Source: Bacteroidota bacterium
GTDB taxonomy: Bacteria; Bacteroidota; Ignavibacteria; Kapaibacteriales; UBA2268
DNA length: 64,000 bases
Assembly (NCBI GenBank): GCA_021780815.1
Contig: JAJXYC010000012.1
Span: forward strand, 87,001 to 151,000
Direction of reading: 5' to 3'
Shown in pieces: positions 38,819 through 48,340 of this stretch. The notes under the pieces are model-generated. The model did not search any database and had not been told where the DNA came from. It was given only the letters and a program-made list of their open reading frames with translations. The first letter of the stretch is position 1. Every line of letters starts with the position of its first letter. A program made the position numbers and the translations under genes.

Positions 38819-40548
38819 TTATTATTTTGACAGGAAGCAATTAACTCTTTTGCATTGATTATTGATGATTCGGTAATATTCGAACCAGAGAGAAATTTAG
38901 CAATTTCCATAATTTTTTCCTCTTCGCTTAAGCTTTTAGCAACCGAAGTTGTTCTATTTTCTTTAACAACCTTTTCAATGGCAACAATTTTTGTTCCGGA
39001 AGCTGCAACTTGTGGTGAATGGGTAATACAAATAATTTGATGGAATTTGGAAAGTTTAAGCATCTGTTTTCCAACTTTTTGAGCAATACGACCGCTAACT
39101 CCTGAATCAATTTCATCAAATACAAGAACTGGTAATTGAACATCATTTGCTGCCATACTTTTTAAAGCTAACATTATCCTTGAAATTTCACCACCCGAAG
39201 CAATCTTGATTAATTCTTTCGGCTCTTCACCTAAATTTGTTGAAATTAAAAATTCAATTGTATCAAGACCATTTTCATTTAAAAGATAATTCTGTCCGTC
39301 AATTTCAATTGATAATTCTTGACTTTGGTTAGCAAATGTTCTTTCCTGTTGAATTTTAAATTTAATATGGTTAAAGCCAAGTTCACTTAAAATTTTTGTA
39401 ATTTCAATTTGGAATGTATTTTTTACTTTTTCTCTTCTGTTCGATAATTCACTTGCAATTTGTTTAATTTCTATTTTAAATTTATTAATGGCGTTCAAAA
39501 ACTCATCTTGATTTAAAGAAGTGTTTCGGTAATTTTCCAATTTTTCCCAAATTTCTTCTTTGACTTTAATTATTTCTTCAATGTTACCGTATTTTCTTTT
39601 TAATTTATTTAAATTAAAAAGTCTTTGATTAATTAAATCGATTTTATCGGGACTAAAATTAAAATTTACTAAATAATCATTAATTGTATTAATGAAATCT
39701 TTAAGGAAAGAATTTATATTGTTAAGTTCTTCTAAAAAAGGTTCAAAGGTAGCATCGTATTTGGCAAGCAAATTTGTTTTTTTCTCAATAATACTTAATC
39801 TATCGTAAATTGCCGCATCATCTTTAAATAAATTTTGATACATCTCACTTAAATTTGAATGAATAATTTCAGAATTTTCTAAAATTTTTAGTTCATTTTC
39901 TAATTCAATATCTTCATTTAAAGAAGGATTTAAATTATTAATTTCTTCAAATTGGCTATTCAGTTCTTCAATTTGCTTTTGAATGAAGTGTTTATCATTT
40001 AAAAAAGACTTATATTGATTAATTGCTGTTTTTAATTTAGCAAAAGTAGATTTGTATTGTTTTACTAAATCAATATTCAAAGCAAAAGCATCTATAATAG
40101 CAATATGATTTTTAAGATTAAGTAAGGATTGGTGTGCATATTGCCCGTGGAAATCAATAATTAAATCACCAACTTGATTTAATAAATTAAAAGACACAGG
40201 AGAATCATTTATAAAGATGCGGGAATTACCAGAAATAGAAATTTCTCTGCGAATTATTGTTTGTAAATTTTCATTGTCGTTCTGGATTAATTCTATATCA
40301 TTTTCTTGCAAAATTTTAAAGACTATATGTTCATTTGGGAGGATAAAGACCCCTTCAATAACAGATTTCTTCTCACCGGTTCTGATATAACTAGATAAAG
40401 CTTTTTCTCCCAAAAGTACAGACAAGGAATCTATGATAATAGATTTGCCTGCTCCTGTTTCTCCTATTATTATGTTTAGACCTTTGTCAAACTCTATTTC
40501 GAGAGATTCTATAATCGCAAAATTCTTTATCGTTAAACTTTTCAACAT
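38815..40548 (-). CDS. recN: DNA repair protein RecN
   Basis: SMC-like ATPase of double-strand break repair, 577 residues. The N-terminal Walker A segment is IIGETGAGKSIIIDSLSVLL. A long coiled coil covers about residues 150-380. The C-terminal ABC signature GGEISRIMLALK and Walker B LPVLVFDEIDSGVSG complete the ATPase. Start ATG at 40546-40548. No LexA-type operator was recognised upstream. The next gene in the same direction begins more than 100 bases upstream. Confidence 0.94.
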   Translation of the reverse strand: MLKSLTIKNFAIIESLEIEFDKGLNIIIGETGAGKSIIIDSLSVLLGEKALSSYIRTGEKKSVIEGVFILPNEHIVFKILQENDIELIQNDNENLQTIIRREISISGNSRIFINDSPVSFNLLNQVGDLIIDFHGQYAHQSLLNLKNHIAIIDAFALNIDLVKQYKSTFAKLKTAINQYKSFLNDKHFIQKQIEELNSQFEEINNLNPSLNEDIELENELKILENSEIIHSNLSEMYQNLFKDDAAIYDRLSIIEKKTNLLAKYDATFEPFLEELNNINSFLKDFINTINDYLVNFNFSPDKIDLINQRLFNLNKLKRKYGNIEEIIKVKEEIWEKLENYRNTSLNQDEFLNAINKFKIEIKQIASELSNRREKVKNTFQIEITKILSELGFNHIKFKIQQERTFANQSQELSIEIDGQNYLLNENGLDTIEFLISTNLGEEPKELIKIASGGEISRIMLALKSMAANDVQLPVLVFDEIDSGVSGRIAQKVGKQMLKLSKFHQIICITHSPQVAASGTKIVAIEKVVKENRTTSVAKSLSEEEKIMEIAKFLSGSNITESSIINAKELIASCQNNN

Positions 40549-40662
40549 ATCAGATAAAAATTTATGGAAAGATAAATTTATAATAAAGCAAAATTAAAGA
40601 TTTTCTTTGAGCTAAAAGAGAAATATCTATCTTAAAAAGTAAAACATAAATCAGACTAATCT

Positions 40663-41721
40663 TTATTTTTGCTCAATTTGAGTATTTGTATCTTTGTCTT
40701 TAAAACTAATATTAAAAATATAATCCCAAGATTTATCTTTAAACACGAAATAGCCACCCACTAAAATTTGCAAAAGATAATTTACACCATGATTTACAGT
40801 GGCATAAGCTAATGCTTGTTCACCTGAAACTCCATAGAATTGAACTAAAATAATTTTAACAATCCAATGGAAAACACCAATAGAACCAGGTGTAGGTGCA
40901 ATTGAAAAGCTAATTCCTGATGCTACAACAAGCAAAACAGAATCCATAAAATTCATTCCTTGCGATGACAAATCAAAAGCAAAGAACATAATAAACAAAG
41001 GCAAAGAATAAAAGAACCAAATTATTAAAGATTCTGCTAATAATTTTAAATACATACTTGGCTTTGTCACTATCGCAAAACCTTTCCTAAACTTGTCAAA
41101 AACATCAACAATTTTCAGATAAAATTTATTTGAAATTGGCTTAACTAATTTAGATAAGAGGAAATGAAAAACAGGTGGATAAAAAGCAATAATAACGATT
41201 ACCATCAATAAGATTAGTAAAAATAGTAATTTCCCTAAATCAATTGATGGTGGGAGCAAGGACAATATTTTTTTACTATAAAAAATAAATGTTATACCAA
41301 AAAGCAATAACAAAGTAAAGACATCAATAATTCTTTCTAAAATTATAGTTGCAAACGTACTTGAAAAAGAAATCTTTTCTTGTTTGGCATAAATATAGGG
41401 TCTGACAATTTCTCCTCCACGAGGTAAAATGTTATTAACTGCATATCCTACCATTACAGCCGAAAACAACCTGAATACACTTGGACTTTCGTATATAGGT
41501 TTCAAGATCGTTTTCCATCTGATTGCCCTAACCCAGTGGGAAAGTAACATTATGGGTATTGGCAAGATAATATAAATGTAATTTGCTTGTAAAATATATT
41601 TGAAAAGCAAAGAAAAATTTACCCCACTAAACGCAAGATAAGTGGAAACAACTACAATTAAAGCAGTAATTGTGTTTTTAAGAACTTTGCTGCGTGATTT
41701 GCTATTAGTTCCTTTTTGCAT
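40663..41721 (-). CDS. Flippase-like membrane protein (LPG synthase TM/UPF0104 family)
   Basis: 352-residue membrane protein with about seven or eight spans. It belongs to the family of the membrane half of lysylphosphatidylglycerol synthase, also found alone as YbhN-like proteins. Family motifs are NNILPRGGEIVRPYIYAK and SIAPTPGSIGVFHWI. Free-standing members are thought to move or export lipids or glycoconjugates. The ATG at 41721 is used, though a TTG at 41745 gives eight more residues. It lies 35 bases downstream of rdgB in the same direction. Confidence 0.82.
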   Translation of the reverse strand: MQKGTNSKSRSKVLKNTITALIVVVSTYLAFSGVNFSLLFKYILQANYIYIILPIPIMLLSHWVRAIRWKTILKPIYESPSVFRLFSAVMVGYAVNNILPRGGEIVRPYIYAKQEKISFSSTFATIILERIIDVFTLLLLFGITFIFYSKKILSLLPPSIDLGKLLFLLILLMVIVIIAFYPPVFHFLLSKLVKPISNKFYLKIVDVFDKFRKGFAIVTKPSMYLKLLAESLIIWFFYSLPLFIMFFAFDLSSQGMNFMDSVLLVVASGISFSIAPTPGSIGVFHWIVKIILVQFYGVSGEQALAYATVNHGVNYLLQILVGGYFVFKDKSWDYIFNISFKDKDTNTQIEQK

Positions 41722-41756
41722 CGTATTATAATTTATTGAATTCAATAATCTTTCTG

Positions 41757-42362
41757 TTATTTATTAATAATATAATTTTCAAAAATAGTTAAAAAGTTTG
41801 TAAGAGCGTTTGCTCTATGAGAAATTTTATTTTTTTCTTCATCATTTAGTTGAGCAAAAGTATAAATAAAGCCATCTGGAATAAATAAAGAGTCATAGCC
41901 AAATCCATTATTACCACGTTCTTCCGTTATAATTATACCTTTACAAATTCCTTCTGCTTTCAAAATTAAATCTCCATCATAAAAACAAATACTTGTTTTA
42001 AATTGAGCAGGAGATTCATTTAAACCAAGTGATTGTAATTCATTAATTAACTTTTCCCGATTCATTCTATCCGTAGCCTCATCGCCGGCAAAACGAGAAG
42101 AATAAATACCTGGCTTTCCACCTAATGCAAGCACTTCTAATCCCGAATCATCACTAATCACAGGTAGATGAAAAATCTCAAAAAAAGCTTTTGCTTTAAT
42201 AATAGCATTTTCTTCAAAAGTATTGCCAGATTCAATTATTTCAAATTTTTGCGAAGAAATCTGATTTGGTAATGATAAATTTACATCAATTTTATGTAAA
42301 GCAAATATTTCCTTAATTTCTTTGAATTTATGTTGATTGTTACTACCAATTAAAATGTTCAT
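41757..42362 (-). CDS. rdgB: XTP/dITP diphosphatase (non-canonical purine NTPase)
   Basis: Housecleaning enzyme that hydrolyses ITP, dITP and XTP, 201 residues. Family motifs are IGSNNQHKFKEIKEIF, VISDDSGLEVLALGGKPG, YSSRFAG, GNNGFGYDSLFIPDG and EKNKISHRANAL. The ATG at 42362 gives the family N-terminus; the longer TTG start at 42386 is not needed. It precedes the flippase-like gene and is divergent from recJ. Confidence 0.93.
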   Translation of the reverse strand: MNILIGSNNQHKFKEIKEIFALHKIDVNLSLPNQISSQKFEIIESGNTFEENAIIKAKAFFEIFHLPVISDDSGLEVLALGGKPGIYSSRFAGDEATDRMNREKLINELQSLGLNESPAQFKTSICFYDGDLILKAEGICKGIIITEERGNNGFGYDSLFIPDGFIYTFAQLNDEEKNKISHRANALTNFLTIFENYIINK

Positions 42363-42480
42363 AAAGCATAATATTTTCTTTGCCAAAGACTTTTAAAAAG
42401 AAAAAAAATTGTTATTTCTAATAAAGTGTGGAATTTCTTACATAGTAATTTATAAAATGTAAATTTTTTTTTACATTTTT

Positions 42481-42511
42481 TTTGATATTACAAAAATAGT
42501 TTGTATTTTTG
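42481..42511 (+). promoter_or_regulatory. recJ promoter, exact Bacteroidota consensus
   Basis: TTTG at 42481-42484, 19 bases, then TATTTTTG at 42504-42511: an exact fit to TTTG/TAnnTTTG. The expected transcript start near 42517 gives a leader of about 22 bases. Confidence 0.8.
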
Positions 42512-42538
42512 TAATAATTAATGTAAACTGGATTTAAA

Positions 42539-44239
42539 TTGACCTTCAATTGGAGGATAAGTGAAAATTTTGATGATGTTACCGTACAAAACTTAGCAAA
42601 ATCTCTGAGAGTACCCAAAAGTCTTGTGAAAGTGCTGTTGTCAAGGGGTATAAGCGAATATGAAACTGCAAATAAATTTCTCAATCCATCATTAAAGGAT
42701 TCGTATGACCCTTTTATAATGGTACAAATGGAAAAAGCTGTTGACCGTATTCTAAAAGCAAGACAGAACAACGAGTTGATTTGGGTGCATGGAGATTATG
42801 ATGCTGACGGTACATCAAGTGTGGCAATGCTTACAGATTTTTTGCGTAGCATTGGCTGTAAAGTTGTATATTATATACCTGATAGATTTACAGAAGGTTT
42901 TGGCTTATCGGATACAAGCATAAATAAAGCTAAAATAGCAGGAGCAACTTTAATTATTTCTGTTGATGTAGGAATAACTGCTTATTTACCTTCCTTGCAT
43001 GCTCAAAGGTTAGATATAGATTTAATTATTTGCGACCATCACGAACCAAATGATAAATTGCCTGTTGCTCACAGCATTTTAGACCCTTTGATGCCCGGTT
43101 GTCCTTATCCATTTAAAAATTTATCGGCAAGCGGCGTTGCTTTTAAGTTAATACAAGCAATTGGAATTAAATTAAATCTTGGAGATAAAGTTTATTCTTA
43201 TTTAGATTTAGTAGCAATTGCTTCAATTTCTGATATGGTCCCGTTAATTGACGAAAATAGAATCTTTGTTCATTATGGAGTAAAACAAATAAATGAAAAT
43301 CCAAGACCGGGAATACGTGGATTATTGTATTGCACTGGATTAGAACGAGGCGAAGTCTTATCTACCAATATAGTATATGCAATGGCTCCACTTATAAATG
43401 CCGCTGGTCGTTTGGGTGATGCTAATCGCTCTGTTGATATGTTAATTCAAAAAGATGTTAATATGGCGTTTAGAATTGCGCAAGAACTTGAAGAAGAAAA
43501 TAGAAAACGCAGATTGTTAGACCAACAAGTTTTCGACGAAGCTATTCCGCTCGCTGAAGAATTTCTCCGCTTTGGTAAGCATAGGTCATTAGTTCTACAC
43601 AACAGTTCTTGGCACGCAGGCGTTATTGGAATTGTAGCGTCAAGATTAGTTGATAAATATAAAGTTCCTACTATTTTATTAACTACTATTGATGGTATGG
43701 CAAAAGGTTCTGCCCGAAGTATTAGCAATTTTGATATATATTCTGCTTTAAAAGAAAACGGAAATATGTTAATTGAGTTTGGTGGGCATAGGCATGCGGC
43801 TGGACTTACTTTACGTATTGAAGATTTACCTGAATTCCGAAATAAAATTGATGATATTGCCAGAGAGCAAATTACAGACCAGATGTTGCAACCTGAAATT
43901 GCAATTGACCTTGAATTATCTTTTAATGAACTTTCACCTTTGGTTCTGAATTCTTTAAATATGTTAGCTCCTTTTGGTTACTACAATGACCGTCCGCTTT
44001 TTGTTGCACGAGGTGTTAAGTCCATAAATGGCATTAAAATGATTAGCAATAACACTTTTAAATTCAGAGTAATGCAAAATAATTTTGTTATTGATGCTAT
44101 TGCTCCTTCACTTGCTAATAAATCACATATAGTAACTAACAGTAAGTCTTTCTCGGTAATTTATACTATTGATGGTATTGGTCAAGGAAATATTAAATTC
44201 CCTCAATTAAATATTAAAGATATTGCTTCTGATGATTAA
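42539..44239 (+). CDS. recJ: Single-stranded-DNA-specific exonuclease RecJ
   Basis: 5'-3' exonuclease of gap repair, 566 residues. DHH phosphoesterase motifs are in order: WVHGDYDADGTSS, SVDVGITAY, IICDHHEPND, and the DHHA1 motif EFGGHRHAAGLTL. The metal-binding Asp and His residues are intact. The start is a TTG at 42539, since the residues from there (MTFNWRISE) match the family N-terminus. The last eight bases overlap the next gene's ATG, so RecJ and the helicase are probably coupled. Confidence 0.93.
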   Translation: MTFNWRISENFDDVTVQNLAKSLRVPKSLVKVLLSRGISEYETANKFLNPSLKDSYDPFIMVQMEKAVDRILKARQNNELIWVHGDYDADGTSSVAMLTDFLRSIGCKVVYYIPDRFTEGFGLSDTSINKAKIAGATLIISVDVGITAYLPSLHAQRLDIDLIICDHHEPNDKLPVAHSILDPLMPGCPYPFKNLSASGVAFKLIQAIGIKLNLGDKVYSYLDLVAIASISDMVPLIDENRIFVHYGVKQINENPRPGIRGLLYCTGLERGEVLSTNIVYAMAPLINAAGRLGDANRSVDMLIQKDVNMAFRIAQELEEENRKRRLLDQQVFDEAIPLAEEFLRFGKHRSLVLHNSSWHAGVIGIVASRLVDKYKVPTILLTTIDGMAKGSARSISNFDIYSALKENGNMLIEFGGHRHAAGLTLRIEDLPEFRNKIDDIAREQITDQMLQPEIAIDLELSFNELSPLVLNSLNMLAPFGYYNDRPLFVARGVKSINGIKMISNNTFKFRVMQNNFVIDAIAPSLANKSHIVTNSKSFSVIYTIDGIGQGNIKFPQLNIKDIASDD

Positions 44240-47200
44240 GTCTTTCCCAGATTTTTTTTTAGACAATTTCTTAAATCAATTAAAAGAACTTTCTACTGGA
44301 ATTAATAATAATAATTTTCAGCCTCTCGTTGAAATTATTAATTTATTTTTGAAACTCATTTATTTTTTTACAAAACAAAGTAATCAAATTTTTTCATCTA
44401 ATTTTGCTCGTTGGGTCTTTTTAATTGAAAAATTTAATTTGCCCCAATCATCTGCAAACTTTATTAAAACTTTAAATTTGTATAAAAAAAGCATTAGAAA
44501 AAATTATACTTTATCAAAAGAAGAAATTGATGAAGTTATCAATCTTATTTTCTTTTATAGCAATATCTTAATTAAATCAACAGCAGAAAATCAATTTGAA
44601 GCAATTCAAAACAATACCTACGAAGATTTATTTTTAAATCTTCCACCAAAAGAAAAAAGAAAAAGAAAAAATTTTTATACAACTCTTATCAGCAAAAGCC
44701 AAAAAGACCAAATATATCCGCATAATTATTTTATTTGTGCAAATGATGAAATTGGTATCTTTATAATTTTATTTCCGAAAAACTTGTATGAGTATATTTA
44801 TGATTTTGCGGAAAATAATTCAAATTTGCACTTTATTAATATTGAATATAATGACCTTTTAAATGCTTATGAAGTAACGGCAAATAGTTATATAATCTAC
44901 GAACCGGATTATTTGTTGGATATAACCTCTATTGCAGAATGTTTCGGTTATGAACATACTGATTATTTAATATTCTTTATGAATCTTTTAACTCCTTCAA
45001 AAAATTCTATTGAACTGATTAAAGGGACAGTAATTAATTCAATGTTTGATGATTTAATGTCAGAACCGATTGTGGATTTTTTTGATTCATTCCATAAAGC
45101 AGTAAAAATTAAGCCATTAAAATTGATTGCATTAGATTCAAAAAAAATTGATTTTAAAGCTTTTAAAAACATTGTGCAAGAACATTTCAACAATCTTTCT
45201 TCGCACCTTGATTTATTTACTTCTTCTATAAAATTAATTGAGCCAAGTTTTATAACAAATGAATATGGTTTACAAGGTAGATTGGATTTGTTGAACATCT
45301 ATGGCAATGAATTCGAAAATAAAGATGTTGTTGAATTAAAATCAGGAAATCCACCTATAAATAATATTTTATTTAAAATAAAGAACAATGATTATTACAT
45401 AAACTCTTGGTCAAATCATACAGCACAAGCAACTGGTTACAATTTGCTTTTAGATTCAGTTTTTTCAAATAGAAAAGGGAATAGTTCAATTTTATATTCA
45501 GCCGATATTAATACCCCTTTACGCAATGTAATGAATATTCCTGAACTTAAAAATGAATTCCTTGATGTTCGGAACAAAATTATTATTGTTATAAAAAAAA
45601 TAATTAATAACAAAGTAAACATCTTTGACATTTTAGATAATCATTCTTTTAATAATAAATTTATTCGGAGCTATAAAGATATATTTTTTGATAGTTATTT
45701 AAAATTAAATAAAATAGAACAAGAATATTTCTTGTATGGATTGCAGTTTATCTTACGTGAAGATTATTTTGCAAAAATAGGTGATAACGATAGAACTTTG
45801 GGTCAATCTTCACTTTGGAATTTATCTATTGAAGATAAACTTGATAACTTTTCTGTTTTAAATAATTTAAGTTTTAATTCAGAAGAAAGCGATATTGATA
45901 AATTACATATAGTTTTCGATTTTAGTTCAGATAATGAAAATTACCATTATATGAGGAATGGTGACCAATGTTTAATTTATCCTATTGAATATTCAGAAAA
46001 TCCAATAAAATTTTATATAATTAAAGGTTTTATACGGGAAATTACAAAGGATAAAATCAAAATAAGTTTATTGAATAAAAATATTCATCAGCTTATTCTG
46101 CATCAATTTGATAAATGGGTTGTAGAACTTGATAAATCTGATTCATTAATCCGTAAACAACTTCACACATTTATCAATTTCATTTTTACAACAGGAGAAA
46201 AAAGGAAATTACTATTAGGAGAAGCCACTCCAACTTATACTCCAACAGAAGTTCCAAAGTATGATTACTTGAATGAAAATCAACAAATAGTTTTACGGTC
46301 AGCAATTTCTGCTAATGATTATTATTTGATTCAAGGACCACCTGGCACAGGCAAAACATCAAGAATGCTCAAGGCTATTGCAGAGTATTATTATAATTTA
46401 AGTCTTTCAAATCCTTTGAAAATATTGCTTTGTGCATATACCAATCGAGCAGTTGATGAAATTTGTGCGGCATTAGAAAGTATTGACCCAAAATTTCCTT
46501 ATATACGTATTGCTGGAAAAGAACTAACAAATTTCAAAGAGAAAAGCCTGCCTTACTTGTCAGATATTTTAACTCTTAATGCTTTGAAAGACAGGTTGCT
46601 AAAAACTAATTTCTATGTTTCTACCGTAAGTTCTTTACATACAAATCCTGAAATATTTTCTTTAATTAACTTTGATATTTGCATTTTAGATGAAGCTAGC
46701 CAAGTTTTAGAAACTCAAATTATAGGCATATTAGCAAAAGTTAATAAATTTATCTTAATTGGAGATGAAAAGCAATTGCCTGCAATTGTTTTGCAAAATA
46801 ATAATATTGATGCTAATTTATCTGAAAATTTAATGTTAGAATCTTTTGCAGACTCTTTATTCCATAGACTTTTAAAATTAGCGAAAAGAAATTCTTGGGA
46901 TTTTGCATATTCAACTTTAATTTATCAAGGGAGAATGCATGATAGTATTCAAAATTTAGCTAATACATTATTTTACAATAATATTTTGAAATCACTTGCT
47001 CATTCTTGGCAAAATCAAAATCCTTCAAAATATTTAGCAAATACTTCAAGCAAAATAAATCAATGCTTCCAATCAAGAGTAACTTTTATCAATACTCCTA
47101 AAGATCAATATATTAAGATGAATCAAAAGGAAGTAGAATTAGTGGTAAAAATTATTGAATACATTGCCCAAAATCCAAACATAGAAATAAATGAGAAGAC

Positions 47201-47561
47201 AATTGGAATAATTTCTCCATTCCGTTTGCAGTGCCGTGCTATTTCAAATAGTATTCCACAAAAATTTGGGAAAGACATCACATTAGATACAGTTGAGCGT
47301 TTTCAAGGTTCAGAGCGAGAAATAATAATTATTTCGTTAGCTTGCAATTACAATTACTTAATTGAGAACATCAGCAATGAAACTCAAATAGACGGGAAAA
47401 TTATTGATAGAAAATTTAACGTAGCTTTAACAAGAGCAAAAGAGCATATTATAATTATGGGGAACCAAGATGTACTTCAAAATTCTACTATATACTATGA
47501 TGTTATTGAATGGATTAAACAAAATGGGACATATATTAATTTTGAAGAGATAATGGTATAA
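44232..47561 (+). CDS. Dna2-like protein: PD-(D/E)XK nuclease region fused to a UPF1-like SF1 helicase
   Basis: 1109-residue protein. The C-terminal 430 residues form a superfamily 1 helicase of the UPF1/Dna2 kind: QGPPGTGKTSRMLKAI (Walker A, residue about 703), CILDEASQVLE, LIGDEKQLPAIVLQ, IYQGRMHDSI, VERFQGSEREIIIISLAC and FNVALTRAKEHIIIMG. In the middle, GLQGRLDLL (residue about 349) followed by VVELKSG and QATGYNLLL look like the active site of a Cas4/Dna2/RecB-type nuclease. The four cysteines of the Fe-S cluster in Dna2 and Cas4 were not seen, so the nuclease may lack it. The first 330 residues match nothing I know. Start ATG 44232 overlaps recJ. DNA repair or defence are both possible roles. 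Confidence 0.8.
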   Translation: MIKSFPDFFLDNFLNQLKELSTGINNNNFQPLVEIINLFLKLIYFFTKQSNQIFSSNFARWVFLIEKFNLPQSSANFIKTLNLYKKSIRKNYTLSKEEIDEVINLIFFYSNILIKSTAENQFEAIQNNTYEDLFLNLPPKEKRKRKNFYTTLISKSQKDQIYPHNYFICANDEIGIFIILFPKNLYEYIYDFAENNSNLHFINIEYNDLLNAYEVTANSYIIYEPDYLLDITSIAECFGYEHTDYLIFFMNLLTPSKNSIELIKGTVINSMFDDLMSEPIVDFFDSFHKAVKIKPLKLIALDSKKIDFKAFKNIVQEHFNNLSSHLDLFTSSIKLIEPSFITNEYGLQGRLDLLNIYGNEFENKDVVELKSGNPPINNILFKIKNNDYYINSWSNHTAQATGYNLLLDSVFSNRKGNSSILYSADINTPLRNVMNIPELKNEFLDVRNKIIIVIKKIINNKVNIFDILDNHSFNNKFIRSYKDIFFDSYLKLNKIEQEYFLYGLQFILREDYFAKIGDNDRTLGQSSLWNLSIEDKLDNFSVLNNLSFNSEESDIDKLHIVFDFSSDNENYHYMRNGDQCLIYPIEYSENPIKFYIIKGFIREITKDKIKISLLNKNIHQLILHQFDKWVVELDKSDSLIRKQLHTFINFIFTTGEKRKLLLGEATPTYTPTEVPKYDYLNENQQIVLRSAISANDYYLIQGPPGTGKTSRMLKAIAEYYYNLSLSNPLKILLCAYTNRAVDEICAALESIDPKFPYIRIAGKELTNFKEKSLPYLSDILTLNALKDRLLKTNFYVSTVSSLHTNPEIFSLINFDICILDEASQVLETQIIGILAKVNKFILIGDEKQLPAIVLQNNNIDANLSENLMLESFADSLFHRLLKLAKRNSWDFAYSTLIYQGRMHDSIQNLANTLFYNNILKSLAHSWQNQNPSKYLANTSSKINQCFQSRVTFINTPKDQYIKMNQKEVELVVKIIEYIAQNPNIEINEKTIGIISPFRLQCRAISNSIPQKFGKDITLDTVERFQGSEREIIIISLACNYNYLIENISNETQIDGKIIDRKFNVALTRAKEHIIIMGNQDVLQNSTIYYDVIEWIKQNGTYINFEEIMV

Positions 47562-47580
47562 AAATTTTTTCAAAAAAATA

Positions 47581-47611
47581 TTTGCTTATTTCAAAAAAAT
47601 TCGTAATTTTG
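47581..47611 (+). promoter_or_regulatory. tRNA-Asp promoter, exact Bacteroidota consensus
   Basis: TTTG at 47581-47584, 19 bases, then TAATTTTG at 47604-47611; tRNA-Asp starts 30 bases further. An exact fit to TTTG/TAnnTTTG. Confidence 0.8.
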
Positions 47612-47641
47612 TATTCTAAATTTTTGATGTTCTTTAAAAAC

Positions 47642-47715
47642 GGGGTCGTAGTTCAGCTGGTTAGAATGCCTGCCTGTCACGCAGGAGGTCGAGAGTTCGA
47701 GTCTCTTCGGCCCCG
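47642..47715 (+). tRNA. tRNA-Asp (GTC)
   Basis: Acceptor GGGGTCG pairs with CGGCCCC (one G-T pair); anticodon loop CTGTCAC gives GTC; T loop TTCGAGT. CCA is not encoded. T-rich sequence follows. The XRE regulator gene converges on it. Confidence 0.95.
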
Positions 47716-47798
47716 CTTTTCCCTTCAAATTCTTTCAAACTAAATATTTATTCCCTAATCTAAATCTAAATTTATTAAAAATAAAATTCAATTTTATT

Positions 47799-48197
47799 TT
47801 ATTTTTTTATTTTGCCTGCCGCTACTTTTATAACTTTTGTTTTGAAAGAAAAATCTTTTGGTTCTATTTTTAACTTTTTTATTTCGGAAATTAATGTAGG
47901 ATGAACTTCTGCTCTTTTATTAATTTTATCTTTGAACTCTTTGCCTGCTTTATTATTTGCAAATATTTCTCCTTCACCCGTCAAAAGAAATATTGGACTA
48001 ATGCCTCTATAATACAACGTTATAATTAATGTTAGCGGTACACTTGTACGACCTAACTCGTAATTTAATATTTTATCTGGTGTTTCACCCAATAAAAATC
48101 CAAATTGGTCGGCTGAAAGCTTGCCCCCTTCATTAAAAATTGACCTTACTATTCTTAACCTTTCGCCAATTTCCTTATTTAATTGATTATCAACCAT
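47799..48197 (-). CDS. XRE-type helix-turn-helix regulator
   Basis: 132-residue DNA-binding protein. The N-terminal 75 residues form a Cro/C1-type HTH: IGERLRIVRSIFNEGGKLSA, then QFGFLLGETPDKILNYELG and LTLIITLYYRGISPIFLLTG. The remaining C-terminal part is charged and lysine-rich, ending VAAGKIKK. It is transcribed away from the two small genes that start at 48341. Two perfect inverted repeats in the shared region (48239-48259, 48269-48297) are its likely operators. Whether it represses, activates or does both is not known. Confidence 0.8.
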   Translation of the reverse strand: MVDNQLNKEIGERLRIVRSIFNEGGKLSADQFGFLLGETPDKILNYELGRTSVPLTLIITLYYRGISPIFLLTGEGEIFANNKAGKEFKDKINKRAEVHPTLISEIKKLKIEPKDFSFKTKVIKVAAGKIKK

Positions 48198-48232
48198 AAC
48201 TAAAAATAATTTATATTTTCCGCATAATTTAC

Positions 48233-48263
48233 TTGTTAATTATGTAATTTTTACATAATTTTG
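48233..48263 (+). promoter_or_regulatory. Candidate promoter of the small-gene cassette
   Basis: TAATTTTG at 48256-48263 fits TAnnTTTG; TTG at 48233-48235 lies about 20 bases upstream. The expected start is near 48270, about 70 bases before the ATG at 48341. Confidence 0.55.
48239..48259. promoter_or_regulatory. Inverted repeat overlapping a -7 element (candidate operator 1)
   Basis: ATTATGTAA (48239-48247) and TTACATAAT (48251-48259) are perfect 9-base arms with a TTT spacer. The right arm overlaps the -7 element TAATTTTG at 48256-48263, so a bound regulator would block the promoter of the small genes. Confidence 0.6.
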
Positions 48264-48268
48264 CATTA

Positions 48269-48297
48269 AATTAATTCATTATTATTATGAATTAATT
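48269..48297. promoter_or_regulatory. Long inverted repeat (candidate operator 2)
   Basis: AATTAATTCAT (48269-48279) and ATGAATTAATT (48287-48297) are perfect 11-base arms with a seven-base AT spacer. It sits at or just after the expected transcript start of the cassette. Confidence 0.55.
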
Positions 48298-48340
48298 ACA
48301 AAATTAATAAAATCTTATAAATAAACAAAATGAGGTTGAT

